Of a stretch of DNA of 64,000 nucleotides, positions 47,336 to 57,801 are shown piece after piece. Origin of the DNA: Streptomyces sp. WAC08241 (GTDB lineage Bacteria; Actinomycetota; Actinomycetes; Streptomycetales; Streptomycetaceae); NCBI GenBank assembly GCA_007858575.1, contig CP042279.1, forward strand, positions 4,528,501 to 4,592,500. Direction: 5' to 3'. The translations under genes and the position numbers were made by a program. The number at the start of each line of letters is the position of its first letter. Within the stretch, counting starts at the first letter, position 1. The notes beneath the pieces were generated by a model. That model was not told the DNA's origin and ran no database searches. It saw only the letters and a program-made list of their open reading frames with translations.

Positions 47336-48436
47336 ATGGAGATTCTCTGGTTCCTCATCGCGCTCGGGCTGCTGTTCGGCGTCCTCGGCCCCTACGTGCT
47401 GCGCCGCAGGGGCGGCGGCATCCGGCTGGCCGCGCCGGGGCGCCCGATGCGGCGGACCCGGCGGCGTACGGGTTCGTGCCGCAGGAGGACCAGGACGTGC
47501 GGCTGCCGGGGCGGACGAGGACCTGCTCGACGTGCTGAACGTCGTGCAGGCCACCCAGGACTGGAAGGCGGCTCGCAGCTCCTCGCCGGCACCGGCAAGG
47601 ACGGCGAGGTGCGCTGGCAGCGCGTGCAGGCGTTCGCGGGCGCGGCCTCCCTGGAGCTCCAGGAGCGGCCGGGCGTCGGCGGGCGTGGCTGCGGGCCTGG
47701 CGGGCGGACGCGCCGAAGGACCCGGGCGGGGCGGCGGTGCACGCGGAGTTCCTGGTGCAGCAGGCGTGGCGCTCCTCGTCGGCCGGGACCGACGACTTCC
47801 GGATCATCCTGGAGGAGGCCCTGAAGGTCACCGAGGAGGCGGCGCTGCTCGCCCCGGGCGACCCCGTCCCGTACCTCACGCAGCTCGCGGTGGCGCGCGG
47901 TCTGGGCTACGGGCACGAGCGGTTCGACCAGGTGTGGGCGAAGGTGATCGACCGGGCGCCGCAGCACATGGGGGCGCACCTGGCGGCCCTGCACTACTGG
48001 TGCGAGAAGTGGCACGGTTCGCGCGAGGAGGCCGACCACTTCGCGACGACGGCCGCGGCGCGCCCCGCACGGCTCGCTGCTCGCCGCGCTGCCGCTGTTC
48101 GCGGTGTACGAGCACGTGCCGGACGTGGTGCTCGTGCAGGACTTCTTCCGTACGCGGGTGGTGGCGAAGGCGGTGGAGGGCGCGCTGCACGCGGTGCACT
48201 CGGCCCGCCCGGACGACCCGATGACGGCGCACGTCCGCCACCTGCTGATCTGGTTCCTGGTGCGGGGCGAGCGCTGGGCGGAGGCCATGCACCAGCTCGT
48301 GAAGGTGGACGGGCACGTGGGCGCGGTGCCGTGGACGCTGAGCGCGGACCCGGCGGCGGAGTACACGGTCTTCCGGAACCTGGCGGTGGCGGGGTACGAG
48401 GCGAACGGCGGCAGCCCGCTGACGCTGCCGCGCTGA
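47336..48436 (+). CDS. Membrane-anchored helical (TPR-like) protein of unknown function
   Basis: About 370 residues. Starts MEILWFLIALGLLFGVLGPY, a membrane anchor followed by LRRRGGG. The rest is helical: DLLDVLNVVQATQDWKAASQ, WQRVQAFAGAASLELQERPG, VTEEAALLAPGDPVPYLTQL, YGHERFDQVWAKVIDRAPQH, WCEKWHGSREEADHFATTAA. It looks like a degenerate TPR array facing the cytoplasm. Gaps near 47453, 47510, 47567, 47680 and 48065. Divergent from metB and just before msrA; conserved in Streptomyces, role unknown. Confidence 0.8.
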
Positions 48437-48437
48437 C

Positions 48438-48486
48438 ACCGGACGGGCGGACGGGCGGACGGGCGGACGGCGGGCGGACGGGCGGG
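48438..48486 (+). repeat. GGACGGGC octamer repeats
   Basis: Four perfect GGACGGGC units in tandem with one imperfect interruption (GGACGGCGGGC) between the helical-protein stop and msrA. Confidence 0.7.
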
Positions 48487-48547
48487 GAATCCCGGCGCCC
48501 CTCCCTTGTTGTGCGAACTGCCGACGACCGTCGAGGAGAGATGCAGC

Positions 48548-49209
48548 ATGTTCCTGTCCCGCACCCCCGTCCTCCCCACCCCCGAGCAGGCCCTGCCCGG
48601 CCGCGCCGAGCCGGAGTTCTCCGTGCCCGCGCGCCACACGGTCCTCGGCAACCCGCTCGCCGGCCCGTACCCGGAGGGCCTGGAGGTCGCCGACTTCGCC
48701 CTGGGCTGCTTCTGGGGCGCCGAGCGCAAGTTCTGGCAGACCGACGGCGTCTGGACGACCCTCGTCGGCTACCAGGGCGGCTTCACGCGGAACCCCTCGT
48801 ACGAGGAGGTCTGCTCGGGCCTGACCGGTCACACGGAGGTCGTCCGGGTGGTCTTCGACCCGTCGGAGGTCTCGTACGAGTCGCTCCTGAAGCTGTTCTG
48901 GGAGTCCCACGACCCGACGCAGGGCTTCCGTCAGGGCAACGACGTGGGCACCCAGTACCGCTCGGCGGTCTACACCCACTCCCCGCCCAGGCGGCGGCGG
49001 CCGAGGCGTCCCGCGAGGCCTACCAGAAGGTCCTGACGGGCTCGGGCTACGGCGAGATCACCACCCACGTCCTGCCGGCCGACGACCGCCCGTTCTACCC
49101 GGCGGAGGCCTACCACCAGCAGTACCTGGACAAGAACCCGGCGGGCTACTGCGGCATCGGCGGCACGGGCGTCTCGTGCCCGATCGGGGTGGCGAAGGCG
49201 GACGGCTGA
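48548..49209 (+). CDS. msrA: Peptide methionine-S-sulfoxide reductase A
   Basis: Repairs oxidised methionine. ADFALGCFWGAERKFWQTDG has the catalytic Cys; VGYQGGFTRNPSYEEVCSGL, GHTEVVRVVFDPSEVSYESL, FFR-type SHDPTQGFRQGNDVGTQYRS and YHQQYLDKNPAGYCGIGGTG (resolving Cys) follow. About 220 residues; one base missing near 48987. ATG at 48548 after CGAGGAGA. Confidence 0.95.
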
Positions 49210-49216
49210 GCCTGGG

Positions 49217-49246
49217 CCGGGCGGCCCCGGCACCGGGGCCGCCCGG
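49217..49246. terminator. Hairpin between msrA and YceI gene
   Basis: 14-bp arms CCGGGCGGCCCCGG (49217-49230) and CCGGGGCCGCCCGG (49233-49246) between convergent genes. Confidence 0.85.
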
Positions 49247-49258
49247 CGCGAGCGAGCC

Positions 49259-49810
49259 CTATCCCTGCTTGATCGCGGAGACGTCGAACTCCAGGACGAT
49301 CTTGTCGCCGACCAGCACGCCGCCGCCCTCCAGGGCGGCGTTCCAGGTGATGCCGAACTCCTTGCGGGAGACGGTCACCGAGCCCTCCAGGCCGACGCGC
49401 AGGTTGCCGAAGGGGTCGACGGCGTTGCCGGTGTACTCGAAGTCGATGGTGACCGGCTTGGTGGTGTCCTTGATGGTGAGGTCGCCGGTGACCCGGTACT
49501 CGGTGTCGGACTTCCGCTCGACCCCGGTGGTGCGGAAGGTGATGTCGGGGAAGTTCGGCGCGTCCAGGAAGTCGTTGGTGCGCAGGTGCTGGTCGCGCTG
49601 CTCGACGCCGGTGTCGATGCTCTGGGCCTTGATCACCACCCGGCCGGTGGACTGGGCCGGGTCGGCGCCGTCCAGGTGCGCGGTGCCCTCGAACTCGTGG
49701 AAGGCGCCGCGCACCTTGGTCACCATGGCGTGGCGGGCGACGAAGCCGATCCGGGTGTGGGTCGGGTCGAGGACGTAGTCCCCGGTGAGCTCGGCGAGCG
49801 GGACGGTCAT
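49259..49810 (-). CDS. YceI-family lipocalin-fold protein
   Basis: 183 residues, unbroken. LTGDYVLDPTHTRIGFVARH, AMVTKVRGAFHEFEGTAHLD, HLRTNDFLDAPNFPDITFRT, YRVTGDLTIKDTTKPVTIDF and RKEFGITWNAALEGGGVLVG are YceI blocks; the barrel binds polyisoprenoids in characterised members. No signal peptide, so cytoplasmic. ATG at 49810 (GGAGG 9 bp before) rather than TTG at 49816. Confidence 0.93.
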   Translation of the reverse strand: MTVPLAELTGDYVLDPTHTRIGFVARHAMVTKVRGAFHEFEGTAHLDGADPAQSTGRVVIKAQSIDTGVEQRDQHLRTNDFLDAPNFPDITFRTTGVERKSDTEYRVTGDLTIKDTTKPVTIDFEYTGNAVDPFGNLRVGLEGSVTVSRKEFGITWNAALEGGGVLVGDKIVLEFDVSAIKQG

Positions 49811-49963
49811 GGCCAACTACCTCCGTGGGATCCGGATCCCGGCGGCGGCCCGCCCGGATCGTTCCCGGCCCACGCTAGGAGGACGGCTCGCCCCGCCCGA
49901 ACCGCGCACGGCCGCGGAGGATTGCACCCTGACCGGTGACCCCGGACCGCCGTCCTGCCGCCG

Positions 49964-50310
49964 TCACCCCGCCGCCGCCCTCAGCGCGGCCGCCGTCGCC
50001 GCCGGGTCGTAGCCCTCCGGGACTCCGTCGATCAGGAGGACGTCGCCGGTCATGTGGCGGGTGCGGAGGGGGATCAGGGCCTGGTAGGGCTCGGAGGCGT
50101 ACCAGGCGCGGGCGTGCTCGTAGGCCGGGAAGGCGATGATCACGAGGGCGCCGGGCCAGGTGCCCTCCGGGACCTCGCGGGCGGGGGCGCCGTGGACGAG
50201 GAAGCGGCCTCCGTAGGGGTCCAGGGTGGCCTGGACGCGCTCCATGTACGTGAAGACCTCCTCGTCGAGGACGGGCTTCGGGTGCAGGTTTCGAGGGCGT
50301 ATGCGGTCAT
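49964..50310 (-). CDS. DUF1330 family protein
   Basis: About 115 residues. MTAYALRNLHPKPVLDEEVF (after one missing base near 50293), MERVQATLDPYGGRFLVHGA, WPGALVIIAFPAYEHARAWY and SEPYQALIPLRTRHMTGDVL. Dimeric ferredoxin-like fold of unknown function, often 95-115 residues. ATG at 50310. Confidence 0.85.
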
Positions 50311-50400
50311 GGGGACAGCGTGCCGGGGCGTGCCGTACGGGTCGATTACCCCCGACGTCATGCCCCGGCCGTCAGGTCCCGGCGGCCGTGCGCGGGCGCG

Positions 50401-51452
50401 TCAGACGGTCGACGCGTCGATCACGAAGCGGTAGCGGACGTCGCTGGCGATCACGCGCTCGTACGCCTCGTTGATCCGGTCCGCGGCGATCACCTCGATC
50501 TCGGCGCCCAGGCCGTGCGCCGCGCAGAAGTCGAGCATCTCCTGCGTCTCGGCGATGGAGCCGATCATCGACCCGGCGAGGGTCTTGCGGCCGCCGATCA
50601 GGGAGAACAGGTTGACCTTGACCGGCTCCTCGGGCGCGCCCACGTTCACCAGGGCGCCGTCCGTGCGCACCAGGCTCAGGTAGGCGTCGAAGTCGAGCGG
50701 CGCCGAGACCGTGGAGACCACCAGGTCGAAGGTGCCGGCGAGCGCGGTGAAGGTCTCCGGGTCGCTCGTCGCGCGGTAGTGGTCGGCGCCCAGCCTCAGG
50801 GCGTCCTCCCGCTTCTTCTCGGACTGGCTGAGGACGGTCACCTCGGCGCCGAGCGCGTGCGCGATCTTGACGCCCATGTGGCCGAGGCCGCCGAGGCCGA
50901 CGATCGCGACCTTCTTGCCGGGGCCGGCCTGCCAGTGGGCGAGCGGCGAGTAGAGGGTGATGCCGGCGCAGAGCAGCGGGCGGCCTCGTCGAGGCCGATG
51001 CCCTCGGGGATGCGCAGGGTGTAGTTCTCGTCGACGACGATGTGGGTGGAGTAGCCGCCGTAGGTCGGCTCGCCGTCCTTGTCGCGGGCGTTGTACGTGC
51101 CGGTGCCGCCGGTGACGCAGTACTGCTCCAGGCCCTGGCGGCAGTGGTCGCACTCCCGGCAGGAGTCGACGAAGCAGCCGACGCCGACCCGGTCGCCGAC
51201 CCGGAACTTCGTGACGCCGGGGCCGGTCTCGGCGACGACGCCGGCGATCTCGTGGCCGGGGACCATCGGGTAGATGCTCTCGCCCCAGCCGTCGCGCGCC
51301 TGGTGGATGTCGGAGTGGCAGATGCCGGCGTACTTGATCTCGATGAGGACGTCGTGCTCGCCGACCGGGCGGCGCGGCACGGTGGTGCGCTCCAGCGGGG
51401 CGTTGGCGGCGGGTGCGGCGTAGGCGGGGACGGTGGTCACGTTCGTGGTCAT
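50401..51452 (-). CDS. Zinc NAD(P)-dependent alcohol dehydrogenase (YahK/AdhC type)
   Basis: About 350 residues. EIKYAGICHSDIHQARDGWG and PMVPGHEIAGVVAETGPGVT hold the catalytic zinc ligands Cys and His-Glu; CFVDSCRECDHCRQGLEQYC the structural zinc cysteines; KKVAIVGLGGLGHMGVKIAH the cofactor fold. YAPLAHW-type SPLAHWQAGPG and C-terminal NEAYERVIASDVRYRFVIDA match cinnamyl-alcohol-dehydrogenase-like aldehyde reductases. One base missing near 50978. Divergent from the XRE regulator, which may control it. Confidence 0.93.
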
Positions 51453-51581
51453 GGCTCCGAGCCTGCCCGGGAAGGCCGCCCTCACCCAGACACCTGTTCT
51501 ACCTACGACTGCCGTGCCTACCACTGGCAGGGTCAGGAACGTACGTCCGCGGGCCCGGTCCGGCGGCGATAATGGGGTCGT

Positions 51582-52441
51582 ATGGACCCCAGTGCCGAAC
51601 TCAGTGAATTCCTGCGCTCCCGCAGGCCCGGCTGAAGCCGCAGGACGTGGGGCTGCCCGAGTTCGGGCGGCACCGGCGGGTGCCGGGCTGCGCCGCGAGG
51701 AGCTGGCGCAGTTGGCCGGGGTCTCGGTGGCGTACTACACCCGGCTCGAACAGGGCAACGGCCGCAACGTGTCCATGGAGGTCCTGGACTCGATCGCGCG
51801 GGCGCTGCGCCTGAGCGACAGCGAGCGGGCGCACCTGGCGCACCTGGCGAAGCCGACGGTGAAGAAGCGGCAGCGGGCGGCGATCTCCGTCCGCAGCAGG
51901 TGCGGCCGGGGATCTCGTACCTGCTGGAGTCGATGGACGGGGTGCCCGCCGTCGTCCTGGGGCGCCGGCTCGACCTGCTCGCCTGGAACCGGACGGCGCG
52001 GGCGCTGCTCGGCGACTTCGCCGCCTGGGAGCCGCACGAGCGGAACATGGCCCGGATGGTCTTCCTCGATCCGAACGCGCGCTCGCTCTACCTGGACTGG
52101 GAGTGCAAGGCGACCGAGGTGGTGAGCGTGCTGCGGCTGTACGCGGGGTGCTACCCGGACGATCCGCACCTGCTGGCGCTCGTGGGCGAGCTGTCGGTGC
52201 GCAGCGAGGAGTTCCGCTCGCTGTGGGCGGCGCACACGGTGGCGGACAAGGGCACGGCACGAAGCGGATGCGGCATCCGCTGGTGGGCGAGATGACGCTG
52301 TCGTACGAGACGCTGAAGGTGTCGGGCGACGATCCGGACCTGGTGCTCGTGACGTACCACGCGGAGCCGGGCACGCCCTCGGCGGAGGCGCTGCGGCTGC
52401 TCGCGCAGTGGGGCGTGGACGAGGCCGTGGACGCGCGGTAG
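51582..52441 (+). CDS. XRE-family regulator with MmyB-like ligand domain
   Basis: About 287 residues. N-terminal MDPSAELSEFLRSR and HTH RVPGLRREELAQLAGVSVAY, YTRLEQGNGRNVSMEVLDSI; C-terminal PAS-like MmyB domain YLLESMDGVPAVVLGRRLDL, LAWNRTARALLGDFAAW, RMVFLDPNARSLYLDWECKA, HPLVGEMTLSYETLKVSGDD. The MmyB domain binds fatty acids in one studied case. Gaps near 51618, 51680, 51893 and 52255. These regulators usually control the divergent dehydrogenase next to them. Confidence 0.9.
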
Positions 52442-52448
52442 GGCCGGT

Positions 52449-52495
52449 CGCGCACGCGAGGGCCCTCCGGGTGGAGGGGCCCTCGTGCGTGCGCG
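52449..52495. terminator. Bidirectional hairpin
   Basis: Long near-perfect inverted repeat centred on 52470 (CGCACGCGAGGGCCC against GGGCCCTCGTGCGTGCG) between convergent XRE and transpeptidase genes. Confidence 0.8.
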
Positions 52496-52506
52496 GACCG
52501 GGCGGG

Positions 52507-53773
52507 TCAGACGGCCGAGCCGGCCTTCCACCCGACCAGCTCATGTTCCAGCCGTTGAGGCCGTTGTCGGGGGCGATCGTCTTGTCCTTGGAGTTCTTGA
52601 CGATCACGACGTCGCCGATGAGCGAGTGGTCGTAGAACCAGGCGGCCGACTGGTTCGGGTCGCCGGCGCCCTTGACGTCGTTGAGGCCCACGCAGCCGTG
52701 GCTGGTGTTCGTGGAGCCGAAGATCGAGTCCGGGCCCCAGTAGTTGCCGTGGATGAAGGTGCCCGAGTTGGACAGGCGCATGGCGTGCGGCACGTCCTTG
52801 ATGTCGTACTCGCCCTTGCCGTCGTCATCGGTGAAGCCGACGGTGGCGCCGTTCATCCGGGTCTCCTTGAACTTCTCGGAGATCACCATCTGACCGTTGT
52901 AGGTCGGGTTCTCCGGGGAGCCGGCGGAGACCGGAACGGTCTTGACCGTCTTGCCGTCCTGCTTGACCGTCATGGTCTTGGTGGCGACGTCGACGGTGGA
53001 GACCTGGTTGCGGCCGATCTTGAAGGTGACGGTCTTCTGCTGGACGCCGTAGACGCCTCGGCGCCCTCGACGCCGTCGAGGTTCAGCTTCAGCGTGACGG
53101 TCGAGCCCTCGGTCCAGTATTCGTCGGGGCGGAAGTCGAGGCGCTGGGTGCCGAACCAGTGCCCGACGACCTCCTGGCCGGAGCTGGAGGTGACGGTGAC
53201 GGCGCTCTGGACGGCCTTCTTGTCGGTGATCGCCTTGTTGAAGGTGATCGAGACCGGCATGCCGACGCCGACGGTCGAGCCGTCCTCGGGCGTGAAGTTG
53301 CCGATGAAGCTGTTGGCCTGCGAGACGGTGGTGAAGGAGGAGTTCTCGTGGGCCACCAGGCCCCGCGTCCGCGGCGGTGGCGGTGATCCGGTAGACGGTG
53401 GCCCGCTTGAGCGCGACGGTCGGCTTCCAGCTCAGGCCGTCGGCCGCTATCTCGCCCTTGACCGCGTCGCCCTCGGCGGAGGTCATGACGACCTCGGTGA
53501 GCTTGCCGTCGGCGACGGTGACCTTGGCGTCGTTGTTGATGGAAGCGTTCTGGGCGCCGTTCTTCGGCGAGATGGTGATCCTGGCCTTCGAGGTCTTCTG
53601 CGCGGCCGCCTCGTCGACCTGCTCCTGGGACTGCGGGGTCGCGGTTCCGGAGGCGCCGCTGCCGCCCTTGTCGCCGTCGTCACACGCCGAGAGCACCAAC
53701 ACACCGCTGAGCACGACAGCCGCGGCGGCCAGGCTCTGCGGCGCTTGCCGTCCGTCATCACACGCTTCTCCAT
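52507..53773 (-). CDS. L,D-transpeptidase lipoprotein (LdtMt2-like)
   Basis: Makes 3-3 cross-links in peptidoglycan outside the cell. About 420 residues: signal with lipobox VLVLSACDDGD, two Ig-like domains (ARITISPKNGAQNASINNDA; SFIGNFTPEDGSTVGVGMPV), and a YkuD domain with MRLSNSGTFIHGNYWGPDSI and the catalytic NTSHGCVGLNDVKGAG (His and Cys). C-terminal WKAGSAV. ATG at 53773. Gaps near 53737, 53365, 53057 and 52540. A usual Streptomyces core gene. Confidence 0.93.
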
Positions 53774-53963
53774 CGTCGCCGATTCCCTGTGAACGATTGC
53801 TTCCCTACCCATCACAACCCGTTCGGTGCGGGAACCGGACGGTTTGTGGGGAACACCACTGATCGACACGCGCCGGCGGAGCGTTCGGTTCCCCACCGTG
53901 CGCCCGGTGGCGCGCGGCGGCCTGGACGGTGCCCCGGGGCCCGCGAGCAGGAGGACACCGGCC

Positions 53964-54304
53964 TCACGGCCGGTCGTCGTCGTCCTCCTCCGCCCCATCT
54001 TCCTCTCCGAGGTCCCATTCCAGCGCATCGGGGTCGTATCGACCTCCTCGCTGCTCCAGGACGCCTGGACCATCTCGATGCCGGGGACGTCGCGGATCAG
54101 GTCGAAGGGCTCGACGAGGTACGCGAGGGCCTCGGCGGCGTCCTCGCGCGCGGCGGCGCGGGCGTGCGTCCGCTCCTCCTCGGGCATGAACTCGTCGGCG
54201 CCGATCCGGGCCTCGGCGGCCTCGGCCAGTTCGGCCGGTCCGTCGACCTCCAGGACCACATCGACGCGAAGACGTACATAGCGTGCGGTGTCAGAAGTAC
54301 TCAT
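53964..54304 (-). CDS. Small acidic protein of unknown function
   Basis: About 113 residues: YVRLRVDVVLEVDGPAELAE, RIGADEFMPEEERTHARAAA, REDAAEALAYLVEPFDLIRD, VPGIEMVQASWSSEEVDTTP and an acidic tail LGEEDGAEEDDDDRP, reached after one missing G near 54018. Conserved in Streptomyces next to the transpeptidase; no domain recognised. Confidence 0.75.
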
Positions 54305-54414
54305 GGGTCGGAGCGTAGGGTCCGGAGGGCCTCGGGTTTCCCGCGACCCGCTGTGTTCATTAGCATCTGCACGTCGATCAATTCGTGGTTTCCGCAAGGA
54401 GGATCGAAATCTCC

Positions 54415-54678
54415 GTGTCCGCAGCCCGACGCCTCCTGCTGACCGCCGCCGTCGCGGGAACGCTGCTGTGCGCCCTGTGGTTCGTACCGTCTGCGAACGC
54501 CGCCGACCGGTGGGGCGGCGGGGTACGGTGGTGGGGGCGGGCCCGCCGTGGACGACGGGCGCCTCGCGGAGACCGGGGAGCGGGACACGGTGCCGTACCT
54601 GCTCGGCGGGACGGCGTTCCTGGGCGTCGGCGCGAGCTTCGTGGTGCTCGCGATGCGCCGCCGGGGCCGGGCCTCCTG
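54415..54678 (+). CDS. Small secreted or membrane protein with C-terminal helix
   Basis: About 88 residues. VSAARRLLLTAAVAGTLLCA begins a signal peptide ending PSANAADR; after one base gap near 54525, AETGERDTVPYLLGGTAFLG and the membrane helix LGVGASFVVLAMRRRG. Type-I membrane topology with a positively charged C terminus. AAGGAGGA precedes the GTG at 54415. Function unknown. Confidence 0.65.
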
Positions 54679-54707
54679 AACCGCCTTTCCCCGTCGCGTA
54701 CTTACGG

Positions 54708-54750
54708 AGGGCCCGTCACCTCCGGGAATCCTCCGGAGGTGACGGGCCCT
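54708..54750. terminator. Strong bidirectional hairpin before hutH
   Basis: Perfect 18-bp arms 54708-54725 and 54733-54750 around a 7-nt loop, between the convergent small-protein gene and hutH. Confidence 0.88.
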
Positions 54751-54770
54751 CATCTGTCGTTCCGACGTCC

Positions 54771-56312
54771 TTACGCCAGCGGGCCGGTGACCGGCTCCAC
54801 GGCGGCGACCACCCCGCCCTCCCGTACGAAGGCGTCGGCGGCGGCCAGGTCGGGGCGAGGAAGCGGTCCGGGCCGGGGCCCTGGACGCCGGCCTCGCGCA
54901 GGGCGGTGATGACGGCCTGCGAGGCGGGGGCCGGGTGAGGCCCGCGCGGAGCTCGACGCCCCGGGTGGCGGCGTACAGCTCGACGGCGACGATCCGGGTG
55001 AGGTTGCCGATCGCGGTGCGCAGCTTGCGGGCGGCGGACCAGCCCATGGAGACGTGGTCCTCCCGCATCGCGGAGGACGGGATGGAGTCGGCGGAGGCCG
55101 GGACGGCGAGCCGCTTCATCTCGCTGACCAGGGCGGCCTGCGTGTACTGGGCGATCATCAGGCCCGAGTCGACGCCGGCGTCGTCGGCGAGGAAGGGCGG
55201 CAGGCCGTGCGAGCGGTTCTTGTCGAGGAGCCGGTCGGTGCGGCGCTCGGCGATGGAGCCGAGGTCGGCGGCGGCGATCGCGAGGAAGTCGAGGACGTAC
55301 GCGACGGGGGCGCCGTGGAAGTTGCCGTTGAGCGGACCTCGCCGTTCGACAGGACCACCGGGTTGTCGACGGCGGCGGCCAGTTCGCGCTCGGCGACGAG
55401 CCGGGCGTGGGCCAGGGTGTCGCGGCCGGCGCCGGCGACCTGCGGGGCGCAGCGGATCGAGTAGGCGTCCTGGACGCGGGGGCCTCGCCGGCCTGGAAGT
55501 GGCCGGTGAGGCCGGAGCCCTTGAGCACGGCCAGCATGTTGGCGGCGGAGGCGGCCTGGCCGGGGTGGGGGCGGATGGCGTGCAGCTCGGGTTCGAGGAC
55601 CTTCTCGGTGCCGAGGAGGGCTTCGAGGGAGAGCGCGGCGGTGACGTCGGCCGACTTGTAGAGGGTGTCGAGGTCGGCGAGGGCCATGATCAGCATGCCG
55701 AGCATGCCGTCGGTGCCGTTGAGGAGGGCGAGGCCCTCCTTCTCCTTGAGCTCGACGGGCGCGATGCCGTGCTCGGCGAGCAGCTCGCCGGCGGGGCGGA
55801 CCCGCCCGTCGGGGCCTCGGCGTCGCCCTCGCCCATGAGGCCAGGGCGCAGTGGGAGAGCGGCGCGAGGTCGCCGGAGCAGCCGAGGGAGCCGTACTCGT
55901 GCACGACCGGGGTGATGCCGGCGTTGAGGACGTCGGCCATGGTCCGGGCGACCTCGGGGCGGACGCCGGTGTGGCCGGAGGCGACGGTCTTCAGGCGCAG
56001 GAACATCAGGGCGCGCACGACCTCGCGCTCGACGCGGGGGCCCATGCCGGCGGCGTGCGAGCGCACGATGTTGCGCTGGAGCTGCGCCCGGAGCTCGTGG
56101 CCGATGTGGCGGGTGGCGAGGGCGCCGAAGCCGGTGGAGACGCCGTAGACGGGCTCGGGCTTGGCGGCGAGCGCGTCGATGACCTCCCGGGCGGCGGCGA
56201 GGGCCTGCACGGCCTCGGTCGACAGCTCGACGCGGGCGCCGTGGCGGGCGACGTCGACGACGTCCTGCGGGGTCGTGCCGGACGTGCCGAGGACGACTGT
56301 CTGCATATCCAT
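54771..56312 (-). CDS. hutH: Histidine ammonia-lyase
   Basis: First step of histidine breakdown, deaminating histidine to urocanate. About 513 residues. VYGVSTGFGALATRHIGHEL, RNIVRSHAAGMGPRVEREVV, then the cofactor site YGSLGCSGDLAPLSHCAL, where the MIO-forming triad is Cys-Ser-Gly rather than Ala-Ser-Gly (I recall the same in S. griseus HutH), GLALLNGTDGMLGMLIMALA, QDAYSIRCAPQVAGAGRDTL and LTRIVAVELYAATRGVELRA. ATG at 56312. Gaps near 55835, 55485, 55335, 54937 and 54855. Confidence 0.94.
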
Positions 56313-56347
56313 ATTCAGCACCCTACGGATTGAAGACCGACCTGTCA

Positions 56348-57724
56348 CTAGGGGATTTCGTCACTGCCCCGACGGGGGTCGTCCCTTACCGACGCGCGGG
56401 CCCCCGGCGGGCGGCCGGCCCGCGTCTCACCGGTCCGCCGACGGGGCTCCTCGGGGCGCAGGGCGGTCTCCGTGGGCTCCTCGGGGCGGAGGGCCGTCTC
56501 CGTGGGCTCCTCGCCCGGGGGCTCGACGGGCCAGGCCACGGGAGCCGGATCCGCCGGGACGGGAGCCGCGCGCGGCTCCGGTTCCGGGTCCGGCGGTCCC
56601 GGCTCCGGCAGCTCCACCGTCGGCGCGTCGCGGAAGTGGCGGCGGTCGCGGGCGCCCGGCGGGGCGTCCGCGAGGCGCACGACCGTGCCGTCGCGCCCCG
56701 CCACCACGGGCTTCGCCGAGCGCCCGGCCTTGGCCTGGTACTGGGCGGCGTCCGCGAGCCGGAAGAGGCGGCGGGCCGACTTGAGGGGCCCGATGGGGTC
56801 GCCGGTGGACGCCACCCCGCAGGCCACGCCCTCGCCCAGCTCCAGCTCCGCCGCCCGTACGCACAGCTCCTCGGCGACCGCGACCACCTCGTCCGCCGTC
56901 GGGCCGACCGTCAGGAGGCAGAACTCGTCGCCGCCGAGGCGGGCCGAGAGGGCGCCGGGGAGGCGGGCGCCGCAGCGGGAGAGGACGGAGCCGAAGCGTT
57001 CGAGGAGGCGGTCGCCGACCGCGTGGCCGTGGGTGTCGTTGACCCGCTTGAGGCCGTTGAGGTCGCAGACCACCAGGCTCACCACGGAGCCGTCCGTGCG
57101 GTAGCGCTCGACGGCCTCGTCCAGACGGGTGTCGACGGCCCGCCGGTTGGCCAGTCCGGTCAGGGGTCGGTGAAGGCGAGCTTGCGGACCTCCTCCAGGC
57201 GCTCGGCCTGGGCGATGCCCGCCGCGACGACTGCCGCGAGCACGGTCGCGAAGCCCGCGTCCGCACTGGTGAAAGGTTTCTCCTCGGGCGGCCGGGCCAC
57301 GTACAGCTCGCCCCAGGCCCGTCCGTGGAGCACGATCGGGGCGACCACGCAGCAGCCGCGCCCGCGCCGCCGCAGACCGGTCACCCGGCCGGTGGGGACG
57401 GGGTCGGCGGCGGTCTCACCCAGGCGTCCGGCTCGCCGCCGCCCGCCCACCGCTCGTGCAGGAACTCGGTGATCTCGGGGAACTGGTGGACCGGGTACGT
57501 CTCCGCGTCCGGGAACTCCTCCTCCCCACGGCCCGCTCCCCGGCGTTCACCAGGACCTTGAGCCGTCCGTGGTCCCGCTCCCAGACGGACAGGGCGGCGA
57601 AGCTCCCGTCGAGCCCGTCGCGGGCCCCGAGCGCAGCCGCCCGCCAGAACTCCCGTGGAGTGTGCGCCGCCGCCATCCCCTGCGCCAGCGCCACTACGGC
57701 CCGCAGCCGCCCGTCCTCACCCAT
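56348..57724 (-). CDS. GAF-GGDEF diguanylate cyclase
   Basis: Makes cyclic di-GMP. About 460 residues. GAF-like N-terminal domain (VALAQGMAAAHTPREFWRAA, CCVVAPIVLHGRAWGELYVA), then LTGLANRRAVDTRLDEAVER and the intact active site LSARLGGDEFCLLTVG, with VVCDLNGLKRVNDTHGHAVG. The Pro/Glu-rich tail has a 10-residue unit (TETALRPEEP) duplicated by a 30-bp tandem repeat at about 56445-56504. Gaps near 57532 and 57165. Resembles S. coelicolor CdgE in type and place, as I recall. Confidence 0.9.
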
Positions 57725-57801
57725 TCCTCCAGCTTAGGAGGTTTGAACCGTTTTCCCTTCGGGGCGTCACGGAAAGTGACCCGTCGAGGGAATCGGCCGG
57801 G

